NCBI RefSeq assembly: GCF_017654485.1
Contig: NZ_CP061095.1
Location: forward strand, 144,501 to 208,500
Direction: 5' to 3'
Length of the DNA: 64,000 nucleotides
From: Roseomonas marmotae
GTDB taxonomy: Bacteria > Pseudomonadota > Alphaproteobacteria > Acetobacterales > Acetobacteraceae
The notes under the pieces were generated by a model that was not told the origin of the DNA, searched no databases, and saw nothing but the letters and a program-made list of their open reading frames with translations. This document shows positions 54,439 to 63,198 of this stretch, piece after piece (position 1 is the stretch's first letter; each line of letters begins with the position of its first letter). The position numbers were made by a program, and so were the translations under genes.

Positions 54439-57400
54439 TCACCGCAGCGCCGTGTTCCGCAGCATGAAACCGGTCAGTTCCGGCCCCGGCTGCTCCAGCG
54501 CATAGCGGAGGCGGACCATGCCCGTGGCCTGGTTCCAGTCCCCGGCACGGTCATAGGTGGCATAGGCACCGATGCGGAGCTGCGGCGTGATGTTGTACTC
54601 CGCCTCGGCCCGCAGCGACCCGACGGCACCGCTGCCATCGCGTGAGGGATAGCGGCTGTTGAGCGTGCCATCGCCCGCCGCCGCGAAGGCCAGCTGCCCC
54701 TGGAGGGCGGGATCGGTTGGGAAGACCGGGCTGTCATCCTCATGATAGTTCTGCCAGCCCAGGGCGCCGCCCAGGCGCAGCCGCAGATCGCCGATCTGCT
54801 TCCGCCAGTCCGCCTGCACCACCGCCGCCACATAGGATTGCGGGCTGAAATAGCCGCCATGGCCCAGGGTGAAGTAGCGCAGGTTCTTCTCGTATTCGGC
54901 GTAGCGGACATCGAAGCCCAGCATCAGCTCCTGGTCGGGCTGGCGCAGCACGGTCCAGCCGATGCCGCCGCCCAGGTCAAAACGGCTGTTGCCGGCCACG
55001 CGGTGCCCGTCGATGGTCGCATAACCGCCGCCGCCATAGAGCACGGCATCCCCGATGGTATATTCCAGCTGCGCGCGGCCGCCGCTGCTGGCGACGCCGC
55101 CCCAGGTGAGGCCGCTGCGGTCATCCCGCAGGCCCGCGTAGGAAAGCACGCTGTCATTCAGCGCCCGGCGCTCACCCACCGCGCGCAGGCGCAGGCGGTC
55201 GGTCAGCGCCGGGGCGTATTCGATGCCACCGATGACGTTCGAGCGCCGGAAGCCCAGCGGGGTCGTGCCGACATCCGCCTTCAGGTCCCCATAGGCATAA
55301 TTGACATTCAGTGCCACGCCGCTGGCCCGGCCGCTGGGGCTGACCATCCCGGCGGTGCTGCCGCCCGCCAGCGGATTGGTGCCGAACTGCCGCATGCTGT
55401 TGAGGCTGCCATTGATCGTGCCGGCGCTCAGCGTGGCAACCTCGGCCCTGGCCGCCACCCGCCCGCCGATGCCCGGCATGGCGGCCGAAACCTCGACCGG
55501 CGCCGTCACCTCGGCCAGCTCGCTCAGCCCGCTTTCGCCGGAGCGGGTGCGCAGGCCAACGCCGCCCTGGACCCAGGTGGCCGTCTCCTGCCGCGCCGCC
55601 GCCAGCTCGGTGGCGATCTGCGCGGCCACGGGGTCGGCGATCTCGGCGCCGGCCGGCGTCTCGCTGGCGCTGCTGCGAAGCCGTGCCGCCAGCAGGGCGG
55701 CGTCACCCCCGCGTCCGCCCGCCGCCTGCAACTGCGCATGGCGACGCACGCCCGCCCCCTCAAGCGAGCGCAGCGCGCGATATTGGTCGCCGCGCGCCCG
55801 TGCCACGCGGGCGTCCAGCAGCATGATCTGCGGCTCGGCCGGGTAGCGGCCGCGGCCTTCCTGTAACAGCGCATCGGCCCGCTGCCAGTCACGCCGCGCC
55901 AGCGCTGCGTCGGCCGCGACCGCCAGAGCCTCCAGGCTGCCGGGGCTGCGCGCCAGGGCGGCATCGGCGATGGCCTGCGCCTCGTCGGGCCGGTTGCTGG
56001 CCAGGTAGACGCGGGCCAGGGCCAGATTGACCGAGGCATTCTCCGGCATCTGCTGCAAGGCGGGCTGCAGCCGCGCCAGCGCGGCCTGCTGGTTGCCCTC
56101 GGCGCTCAACTGGCCGGATTCCACCACGGCGCTGCCGGCGCTGAGGGCCAGGATCTGCCGCCGCTGCTCCTCCGTCAGCTTGCCGTCCAGCAGGATGTTG
56201 CTGGTCAGCGCCTCGGCCTCCTCCACCTGCTGGGCGGAGAGCAGGGCGCCTGCCAGCTGGATGCGCGCATCGACCGAGGCATTGCGGTTGAGGGCGAGGG
56301 CGAGGCGCGCGGCCTGCGCCGCCGCCTCCGGCTGGCGCAGGCGGCCCAGCGCGCGGACCACGCCAGGGGCCATGGTGCCGGAGGGGTCCGGGCGGGAGGC
56401 CAGGGCGATCAGCCGCTGCATGGCGTCCGAGCGCGGCAGGGTACGGGCCAGGCCTTCCAGCCGCGCGATCTCCTGCTCCTGCCGTGCCTGGGTCAGCAGG
56501 CGGTTCGCATCTGCGTTGCGGAGCCGGTTGGGGATGGCCTCCAGACGGGTGATGACCTCGCCATGACGTTGCTCCTCCTGTGCCAGCAGCGCGGCGGCAT
56601 AGGAGGCGTCGGGCGTGCCGAGCGCGGCGAGATCCTGCTCCTCCCGCGCCGCGGCATCCGCGCGGCCCTGGTTGCGGAGCAGGCGCACCAGGTCCAGCCG
56701 CGCCCATGGGTTCTTCGGGTCCAGGTCCCGCGCCTGGGTCAGCAGAGCCAGGGCCACGGCCGGGTCGTTGCTGCGGCTGGCCTCGTCGCGCAGGGCATAG
56801 GCGCGCTGCGCGCCGGTACCGCCGGCGGGGTTGAAGCCGGTCTCGCGCTGCAGCGCCTCGGCCTCGGCGAAGCGGTTCTGCCGCAACAGCACGTCATAGA
56901 GGCCGCCCGCCGCTTCCGGCAGGCGGGGCTGCCGGGCCAGGGCGGCGCGGAACCGGCCCTCCGCCGTGTTCAGATCTCCGCGCCGCAGCGCGATCTGGCC
57001 CAGGATGGTCTCGGCCGCCACCTGTTCCGCCGCATTGCCCTGGGCGGCCCGGCGCGCCAGCTGGTCCGCCCGCTCCAGATCACCCCGGCCCAGCGCCTGC
57101 CGCGCCTGGGCGGAGGGGCTGTTCGGCGCGGGCCCGGCGGATATGCCTCCGCCGCCGATGCCCGAAAGCATGGAGGCAACCTCCGCCCGGCGTGGACCAG
57201 CCTGGGACAGCGCACGGTCGCGCAACTGCCGGGCTTCGGCCAAGCGGCCCTGCCGCTGTCGCAGATAGGCCATGCCGGCCAGCCCATCGACATCCTCGGG
57301 CCGGACATCCAGCAGCATCTGGAAGCCCTGCTCGGCCTTGGCCAACTGGCCGGCATGCATATCGGAATAAGCCAGCCCCACGAACATGCTGGCGAATTCC

Positions 57401-58743
57401 GCCGTCCGCGCCGGTGCCAGGGCGATGGCCCGGTCGCGCAGCTCCCGCCCTTCTTCCAGCTTTTTCTGCTGTACCCGCACCAGGCCCAGGCCGGCCAGGG
57501 CGGTCGCATCCTCTGGCGAGGCGGCCAAAGTCTCCTGGAAAGTGCGCTCCGCCTGCTGGACCTGACCCGCCGCGAGGTCGGCGAAGCCCAGCCGGTCGAA
57601 CATGTTCACGAGTTCCTGCCGCCGGTCCGGGGCGGCGGCGACGGCGCGGTCGCGCAGCTGCCGCGCTTCCTGGAGCCTGCCCTGCTGCAGCCGCACAAGC
57701 CCCAGCCCCGCCAGCGCGGAGGCCTCGTCCGGTCGCTGCGCCAGGGACTCCTGAAACTCCTTCTCCGCGGCAGCCACATCCTTCTTGTTCTGCAGCAGGT
57801 CGAAGCCGCGGAGACGCGCCTGCGTCGCGGCATCGGGCAGCGAGCTTCTGGCCTCCTGCAGCTTCGCCTGGATCTGCGCATCGGGGGGATTAGCGGCGAG
57901 ATAGGCCTCGATCGCCGTGATCAGCTCCCCGCTCGGCCCCTCCCAGAGCAGCGCGTCACGCCAGGCGGAACGGGCCGCCGCCGAGACCTGCGGGTTCCGG
58001 GTCAACCGGGTCAGTGTCTCGATGCCGGTGAAGCGCGTGGTTTCCCGGAGGGTCTGGATCTGCGCCAGCGTCAGTTGCAGGCGCGGGTTATCGGGGTCGC
58101 GCTGGACCATGGCGCTCAGCGCCTTCACGGCCTCCCGGAAGTTCTGGAAGTCGATGCTGGCGAGGGCGCGGTAATATTCCTCAGCGATTCCTCCGGGGAA
58201 GGCACCATTGGGGAAGAGGGCACGGTAGCGCGCCACGGCCTCCGCCGCCCGGCCGGACCGCGCCAGGGCGCGCGCTTCCTCCAGCGCCGCGCGATCGGCC
58301 TCCGTGAAACTCCGTTGCCGCTCGATCAGGGGGATGCGCGGGTCGTTCGGCGCAACGCGGCGCAGCATGGCGAGATGGCTTTCCGCCTCCCCCCCGCGCC
58401 CGAGCTGGATGGCGATCTCGGCGGCGCCGGCCAGCACATCGGGGTCTCGCGGGCTGATGGCCAGCAGGCGCTCGGCCGCGGCATAAGCCAGTTCGGGCCG
58501 GTTCTGCGCGCTCCAGAACTCCATCTGCTCGGCCAGGGTAGTGACGGCACTGGCCGGTCCGGCCGGGGTCGCGGCAGTGGAAGCGGCCGTGGAGGGGGCG
58601 GGATCGGGGACCGGCGCCTGGGCGACCGCCGTGCCGCCCAGGATCAGGCTCCCCAGCACCGCTCCCAGGACCGGTGCGCCCCGCCCACAGCCGGAGGTCT
58701 CGGCCGGAGGCACGCTGGCGCGTTGTTGGGAAGCCTGTGTCAT
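54439..58743 (-). CDS. BcsC-like cellulose/polysaccharide export protein (TPR plus outer-membrane barrel)
   Basis: 1434 residues from ATG 58743 (a longer frame begins at 58803). A signal peptide ends about VLGSLILGGTAVAQA. Then come about 20 TPR-like repeats to roughly residue 1080, including near-identical units built on LAGLGLVRLQQGRLQEARQL. The last 350 residues form a BCSC_C-type beta barrel, ending RLRYALEQPGPELTGFMLRN. It is longer than E. coli BcsC (about 1150). It forms the outer-membrane exit for cellulose-like chains. BcsA, BcsB and BcsZ genes are not present in this window. Confidence 0.9.
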   Translation of the reverse strand: MTQASQQRASVPPAETSGCGRGAPVLGAVLGSLILGGTAVAQAPVPDPAPSTAASTAATPAGPASAVTTLAEQMEFWSAQNRPELAYAAAERLLAISPRDPDVLAGAAEIAIQLGRGGEAESHLAMLRRVAPNDPRIPLIERQRSFTEADRAALEEARALARSGRAAEAVARYRALFPNGAFPGGIAEEYYRALASIDFQNFREAVKALSAMVQRDPDNPRLQLTLAQIQTLRETTRFTGIETLTRLTRNPQVSAAARSAWRDALLWEGPSGELITAIEAYLAANPPDAQIQAKLQEARSSLPDAATQARLRGFDLLQNKKDVAAAEKEFQESLAQRPDEASALAGLGLVRLQQGRLQEARQLRDRAVAAAPDRRQELVNMFDRLGFADLAAGQVQQAERTFQETLAASPEDATALAGLGLVRVQQKKLEEGRELRDRAIALAPARTAEFASMFVGLAYSDMHAGQLAKAEQGFQMLLDVRPEDVDGLAGMAYLRQRQGRLAEARQLRDRALSQAGPRRAEVASMLSGIGGGGISAGPAPNSPSAQARQALGRGDLERADQLARRAAQGNAAEQVAAETILGQIALRRGDLNTAEGRFRAALARQPRLPEAAGGLYDVLLRQNRFAEAEALQRETGFNPAGGTGAQRAYALRDEASRSNDPAVALALLTQARDLDPKNPWARLDLVRLLRNQGRADAAAREEQDLAALGTPDASYAAALLAQEEQRHGEVITRLEAIPNRLRNADANRLLTQARQEQEIARLEGLARTLPRSDAMQRLIALASRPDPSGTMAPGVVRALGRLRQPEAAAQAARLALALNRNASVDARIQLAGALLSAQQVEEAEALTSNILLDGKLTEEQRRQILALSAGSAVVESGQLSAEGNQQAALARLQPALQQMPENASVNLALARVYLASNRPDEAQAIADAALARSPGSLEALAVAADAALARRDWQRADALLQEGRGRYPAEPQIMLLDARVARARGDQYRALRSLEGAGVRRHAQLQAAGGRGGDAALLAARLRSSASETPAGAEIADPVAAQIATELAAARQETATWVQGGVGLRTRSGESGLSELAEVTAPVEVSAAMPGIGGRVAARAEVATLSAGTINGSLNSMRQFGTNPLAGGSTAGMVSPSGRASGVALNVNYAYGDLKADVGTTPLGFRRSNVIGGIEYAPALTDRLRLRAVGERRALNDSVLSYAGLRDDRSGLTWGGVASSGGRAQLEYTIGDAVLYGGGGYATIDGHRVAGNSRFDLGGGIGWTVLRQPDQELMLGFDVRYAEYEKNLRYFTLGHGGYFSPQSYVAAVVQADWRKQIGDLRLRLGGALGWQNYHEDDSPVFPTDPALQGQLAFAAAGDGTLNSRYPSRDGSGAVGSLRAEAEYNITPQLRIGAYATYDRAGDWNQATGMVRLRYALEQPGPELTGFMLRNTALR

Positions 58744-59182
58744 CCGATCCGATCCGTTCGCCGAAGGCGATTTGCCCGAGTTCCCCTGCCCGCAGGCAAG
58801 CACGCTCCACGCAAATCTATGCCGCCCACATCCTGATGATAAGCTACAGCCAGGGGCGTCGGGATGCGTCGAATTTTCTCAGAAATGCATGAATTTTGAG
58901 TAGGACATGCCGGCGCTGTGGCAAATTCGCCGCTTTTCGGTGATGTGCCGGTGCCAGACGCCGGGCCACGCAACTATGGCGTGTCCTTGGCTGCCGCCGT
59001 TTAACCGGAAAATCGTCCAGGCGGAAATTGCACTGGATGTATCATCCTGCGGCCGGGCCGTAGCACGGTGAGACAGAAGGGGCATGGGTTTTCCCTGCCC
59101 CCGTTCCGGCCGGGTGCGGGTCGAAGGCAGCGCCTGGGTGGAAGGCGCCGGGGCAGCGGAGATGTCCCGGCGCCCATCCGTC
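58744..59182. other. intergenic region upstream of bcsC-like gene, 439 bp
   Basis: No supported gene. It should hold the leftward promoter of the bcsC-like gene. An imperfect hairpin GGGGCATGGG-TTTT-CCCTGCCCC (about 59080-59102, one bulged T) lies just after the 65-aa lipoprotein gene on its transcription path and may act as terminator, although a T-run is lacking. A GGATC repeat overlaps the bcsC-like start. Confidence 0.4.
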
Positions 59183-59380
59183 TCAGCGGGTTTCGCCGGT
59201 GCCGGGACGGGTATTCATGATCGGGGTACCGGGCGGCGGCGGCGCGGAGCCACGGGCCTCGGCGGGCCGGCCGCCTTCCCGCACGACTTCGCCGGAGGCG
59301 GGTCCGGTCTGGTTGCCGGATGGCGCGCAGGCGGCGACGAGCAGGCCGAGCCCCAGGGCACCCAGGGTAATGGTCCTCAT
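59183..59380 (-). CDS. small lipoprotein, 65 aa
   Basis: The ATG at 59380 has AGGAAGGAAG directly upstream. A signal sequence ends in the lipobox VAAC (MRTITLGALGLGLLVAAC), so the protein should be lipid-anchored at Cys18. The mature tail is Pro/Gly-rich and disordered (GSAPPPPGTPIMNTRPGTG). No family was recognised. Confidence 0.7.
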   Translation of the reverse strand: MRTITLGALGLGLLVAACAPSGNQTGPASGEVVREGGRPAEARGSAPPPPGTPIMNTRPGTGETR

Positions 59381-59500
59381 GGTCTTCCTTCCTTGTGCTG
59401 TGCCGCCTGGCACCGCCAAGGCACCGGCGCGGCGTTCGGGACAAGGGCTCAACGTGCGCCTGCCGGATCGGTTTGCCACAGGCGCGCTTTTTGTCGTGCC

Positions 59501-60889
59501 TCAGCCAGCGAAGGCGGCCCGGGCCTCCGGCAGGTCCCAGATCTTCTGAATGGCGGCGGCGCCGTCGGCGGTGATGGCATGTTCATTCCCCCCCAGCAGC
59601 TGCCCGCCATGCAGCAGCAACCGGCCATCCACCATGACGCCGTCGATATTGGCGCGGTTGGCCAGCCAGACCACCGCGCGGCACGGGTCGAACAAGGGCT
59701 GCAGATGCGGATGCGTCAGGTCCACCAGGGTCAGGTCGGCCGTGGCGCCGGGGCGGATCGCACCCAGGTCGCCTCGCCCTATGGCGGCCGCGGCGTCGCG
59801 CGTGACGGCGCCGATCAGCTGCGGCGCATTCGCCACGTCCGGCCTGCCGGCATCGATCTTGGAAATGATGGCCGCCGCGTTCACCTCGCCCAGCAGGTCC
59901 ATGTTGTAGCCGTCAGTGCCGATGACCGTACGCACGCCATGTTCCGCGAAGCGGGCATAGGAGGCGGTGGTGCCGGCGCGGGCGAAGACGCGCGGGCAGT
60001 TCAACACCGTGGCGCCGCGCGCGGCCATCAGCCGCAGATCGCCATCGGTGCTGGCGATGCAATGCGCCGCCAGCAGGTCGGGGCCCAGCACACCCAGCCA
60101 GTCCAGATATTCCGCCGGCGTGCGGCCGTCATAACGCCCGCCGATGGTCCTCACCTCCTCCGCGCTCTGCGCCAGGTGGGTCGTGACGGGCACTCCCAGC
60201 GCCCGTGCCCGCGCCGTGGCTGCGCGCAGCAGGTCGGGGCCGCAGGTATCCGTGGCATGGGGGCTCATCGCCAGCCGGATGCGGCCCTGGTCCTGCCCTT
60301 CCCATCGCGCATGCAGCGCGTTCCAGGCGGTGAGGTCGGCCTCCCCGTCATTCCCCGCGTAAGTCACCTGGCCCGAGGCATCGGCCCGGGCATCGCCGGT
60401 GGAGAAAAGATAGGGCGCGCCATAGAAGCGGATGCCCATCTCCAGCGCGGCATCGAACATCTCCGGGATGCCGTTGCGGAAGGGCTCCATCACCGTGGCG
60501 GCGCCGCCCTTCAGCAGTTGCAGGATGCCGAGCCGGGCGACGGCCATCCGCTCCTCCGGCGAGAGGATCTCGATGCCGCGCTTCGTCAGCGGCAGCAGCA
60601 CCGTATAGACGATGCTGGCATTGTTCTTCCGTCCCGCACCGTCCTCGGTATGCGTGCGGGCCACCGCCTCGCTGAAGCAGTGGTTGTGCAGATTCATCAG
60701 GCCCGGCAGCAGGAAGTATCCGGGCTTGTCCAGCACAATATCCGCGCGCGGCCTGGTGGTGGTGATGGCGGCGATGCGCCGGCCCTCGGTCAGTACCCAG
60801 TGGTCGCGCAGCACCGTCTGTTCACCATCCTGCTCCGTCAGGACATAGGAGCCGAAGATGGCGGTGGTACCGGGCTCGGTCAGGGACAT
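59501..60889 (-). CDS. amidohydrolase (TrzA/ATZ or guanine/adenosine-deaminase-like)
   Basis: 462 residues. Metal-binding LLPGLMNLHNHCFSEAVART (HxH), VTTHLAQSAEEVR (His), LLAAHCIASTDGD (His) and RTVIGTDGYNMDLL (Asp) form a mononuclear-metal amidohydrolase site. The family deaminates or dechlorinates purines, pyrimidines or triazine-type rings. Substrate cannot be assigned. The gene stands alone, divergent from the PRC-barrel gene. Confidence 0.88.
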   Translation of the reverse strand: MSLTEPGTTAIFGSYVLTEQDGEQTVLRDHWVLTEGRRIAAITTTRPRADIVLDKPGYFLLPGLMNLHNHCFSEAVARTHTEDGAGRKNNASIVYTVLLPLTKRGIEILSPEERMAVARLGILQLLKGGAATVMEPFRNGIPEMFDAALEMGIRFYGAPYLFSTGDARADASGQVTYAGNDGEADLTAWNALHARWEGQDQGRIRLAMSPHATDTCGPDLLRAATARARALGVPVTTHLAQSAEEVRTIGGRYDGRTPAEYLDWLGVLGPDLLAAHCIASTDGDLRLMAARGATVLNCPRVFARAGTTASYARFAEHGVRTVIGTDGYNMDLLGEVNAAAIISKIDAGRPDVANAPQLIGAVTRDAAAAIGRGDLGAIRPGATADLTLVDLTHPHLQPLFDPCRAVVWLANRANIDGVMVDGRLLLHGGQLLGGNEHAITADGAAAIQKIWDLPEARAAFAG

Positions 60890-61201
60890 CGCGCATGCTC
60901 CTCGGGCGGGTCTGCGACAGGCTTAACCGCGTATCTGCCCCGCGTCATGCGGGTGCCTGCACGATCCTGGAGGTCCGGCGGGACCTTCGCGCCCGGCCCA
61001 TCGACGATATGGCGGGATTCGGACCCCGAGTCGCTCGCCACCCCGCCCGGCAAGCCGACGGCGCGTTCAGGGTGTCCGTGAACTTGCCAGGGCACCGATG
61101 GCCCGTAAGCCCGCCTCACCGGACAGCGTCTCCACGACAGGCGGCTGGCCGGCGCTTCAATGAGGCTTGCGAGGCCGGGTTCATAAGCGCAGGTAAAGGT
61201 C
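60890..61201. other. intergenic region, 312 bp
   Basis: Separates the divergent amidohydrolase and PRC-barrel genes. No gene, tRNA or strong repeat was seen. It presumably holds both promoters, but no convincing -35/-10 pair could be picked in this GC-rich sequence. Confidence 0.4.
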
Positions 61202-61723
61202 ATGGCCACGCGATCCCTCCTCTCGCGCCTCTCCCTCGCGGCTGCCTGCCTGGGCATGACGATACCCGGCCTGGCCGCGGCCCAGGATGCACCAGTTGTC
61301 CCGCCAATCAGCCAGGCGCCCGCGCCACAGCCCCCGGCCCAACAGCCGCCCGCGCCACAGCCGCCCCCCCTGCCCCCGGCGGCGCAGGAAAAGCTGGACA
61401 AATCGGCCGTGCCCCTGCTGGGAAGGGACGTGAAGGGCCCCTCCGGCATGGTGGTGGCGCAGTTCGTCAACGTGCTGGTGGACCCCGCCGGCCGGGCGGT
61501 AGGGGCGGTACTGGACTACGGTGGCTTCCTTGGCGTCGGTAAGCGGCGCATCGCCGTGGCCTGGCGCTGCCTGAGCTTCCAGGCCGACGGCATCCAGCTG
61601 AGCCTGGGCCGGGAGCAACTTCGTGACGTCCCTGACTTTAAGGATGGCGAGCCGGCCGTGATGGCGGCGCCGCCAGAGGCCGGCCAGGCTGAGCCGCCGG
61701 AGGAAGCGCCCGGAAAGGAGTAA
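61202..61723 (+). CDS. secreted PRC-barrel domain protein
   Basis: 173 residues. A signal peptide (LSLAAACLGMTIPGLAAAQ) is followed by a Pro/Gln/Ala-rich linker (about 29-62). One PRC-barrel domain follows, from VPLLGRDVKGPSGMVVAQFV to RDVPDFKDG, then an acidic tail. PRC-barrels mediate protein contacts or bind small ligands; the extracytoplasmic version here has no known role. The MFS gene begins 9 bp later, suggesting co-transcription. Confidence 0.85.
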   Translation: MATRSLLSRLSLAAACLGMTIPGLAAAQDAPVVPPISQAPAPQPPAQQPPAPQPPPLPPAAQEKLDKSAVPLLGRDVKGPSGMVVAQFVNVLVDPAGRAVGAVLDYGGFLGVGKRRIAVAWRCLSFQADGIQLSLGREQLRDVPDFKDGEPAVMAAPPEAGQAEPPEEAPGKE

Positions 61724-61732
61724 GGCGTCGGC

Positions 61733-62932
61733 ATGGCATCGCGACGCAGCGAACGGGCGCTGGACTGGCTCAACTTCTTTGTCGCCGATGTGCAGACGGG
61801 GTTCGGGCCCTTCGTCGCCGTCTATCTGACCGCGCAGGCCTGGACCGAGGTGCAGATCGGCTTCGTGCTGAGCATCGGCACGGCCACCGCCATGCTGGCC
61901 CAGGTGCCCGCCGGCATGCTGGTGGACGCCACGCCCCGCAAGCGGCTGGCGGCACTGGTGGCGCTGGCCAGCATCGCCGTCAGCGCCCTGCTGCTGGCGG
62001 CCTGGCCGGAATGGCTGCCGGTCATCGCATCGGAAGTGCTGCATGGCGTCGCCAGTTGCGTGCTGGCGCCCGCCGTGGCCGCCATCAGCCTGGCACTGGT
62101 GGGCCGGGCGCGGCTGGGTGAGCGGCTCGGGCGCAATGCGCGCTATGCCTCGATAGGCAACGGTGTGGCGGCCGCGGCCATGGGCAGCGTCGGCGCTTGG
62201 CTCTCCGGCGCCTCGGTCTTCTGGCTGACGGCCGCGCTGACGGTGCCGAGCCTGATCGCACTGATGATGATCCGCGCCGAAGACCTGCATCCGCCGCCCG
62301 TCATCCGTGACCCGAAGACCGCCGCGCCGCGCGACAGCATCTGGCTGCTGCTGCGCAACCGGGGCGTCCTGGTCTTCGCGCTCTGCTGCCTGCTTTTCAC
62401 GCTGTCCAACGCCGCCATGCTGCCGCTGGTGGGAGCCGAGATCACGCGCCTCGGCGGCGAGCAAGCCAATCTCGTCATCGCCGCCTGCATCGTCGTGCCG
62501 CAGCTGGTGGTGGCGGCCCTCTCGCCATGGGTCGGGCGGCTGGCGGAATCCCGGGGGCGGCGCATCGTGCTGCTGCTGGGCTTCAGCGCGCTGCCGCTGC
62601 GCGGTGCGTTGCTGGCCGTGGTCTCGGACCCGATCGGGCTGGCGGCGGTGCAGGCGCTGGACGGCATCAGCGCCGCGGTGATGGGCGTGCTGCTGCCGCT
62701 GCTGGCGGCCGACCTGACGCGCGGCACCAACCGCTTCAACCTCTGCATGGGGCTGTTCGGCCTGGCCGTGGGCATCGGCGGTACCATCAGCACCAGCCTC
62801 GCGGGCGCCGTCTCCACCTGGTTCGGGCCAGCGGCGGCCTTCGGCATGCTGGCCGGCTGCGGCCTTCTGGCGATTCCTCTGCTGCTCTTCGCCATGCCGG
62901 AGACGCGGGAGAAAGAGAACGGAGCTGCCTAG
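61733..62932 (+). CDS. MFS transporter, 12 membrane segments
   Basis: 399 residues with 12 predicted membrane helices. [20 protein letters not shown] opens the protein, and [18 protein letters not shown] corresponds to the motif A loop between helices 2 and 3. No substrate signature was recognised. It follows the PRC-barrel gene closely, and both may work on the same envelope function. Confidence 0.87.
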   Translation: MASRRSERALDWLNFFVADVQTGFGPFVAVYLTAQAWTEVQIGFVLSIGTATAMLAQVPAGMLVDATPRKRLAALVALASIAVSALLLAAWPEWLPVIASEVLHGVASCVLAPAVAAISLALVGRARLGERLGRNARYASIGNGVAAAAMGSVGAWLSGASVFWLTAALTVPSLIALMMIRAEDLHPPPVIRDPKTAAPRDSIWLLLRNRGVLVFALCCLLFTLSNAAMLPLVGAEITRLGGEQANLVIAACIVVPQLVVAALSPWVGRLAESRGRRIVLLLGFSALPLRGALLAVVSDPIGLAAVQALDGISAAVMGVLLPLLAADLTRGTNRFNLCMGLFGLAVGIGGTISTSLAGAVSTWFGPAAAFGMLAGCGLLAIPLLLFAMPETREKENGAA

Positions 62933-63198
62933 GCTCCGCTTCTTCGATGCCGGAACCAGGAAGTTCGCGAAGCGGATACGCGGCGGCGAATCATGCTGGC
63001 GCGGAGGCCGGCACCGGAACCTTCGTTCGCGGAACAGTGTTAGAATCCTTCAGGGGCGCCCATCGTAGAGTGACGGCATCGGTTCAAGCACCTGCCGCGC
63101 ACCGCCACCGGACGAAGGCGGGCCACGCGCCGAAGTCCACCGGAGCCGGACCCGGCGTTGTCTTGGCGGATTGGCATTGGACAGGAAGGCAGGCAGTG
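62933..63198. other. intergenic region before ftsH paralogue
   Basis: 266 bp with no supported gene. It should contain the promoter of the ftsH-like gene. An AGGAAGG purine run lies about 10 bp before its ATG. Confidence 0.4.
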
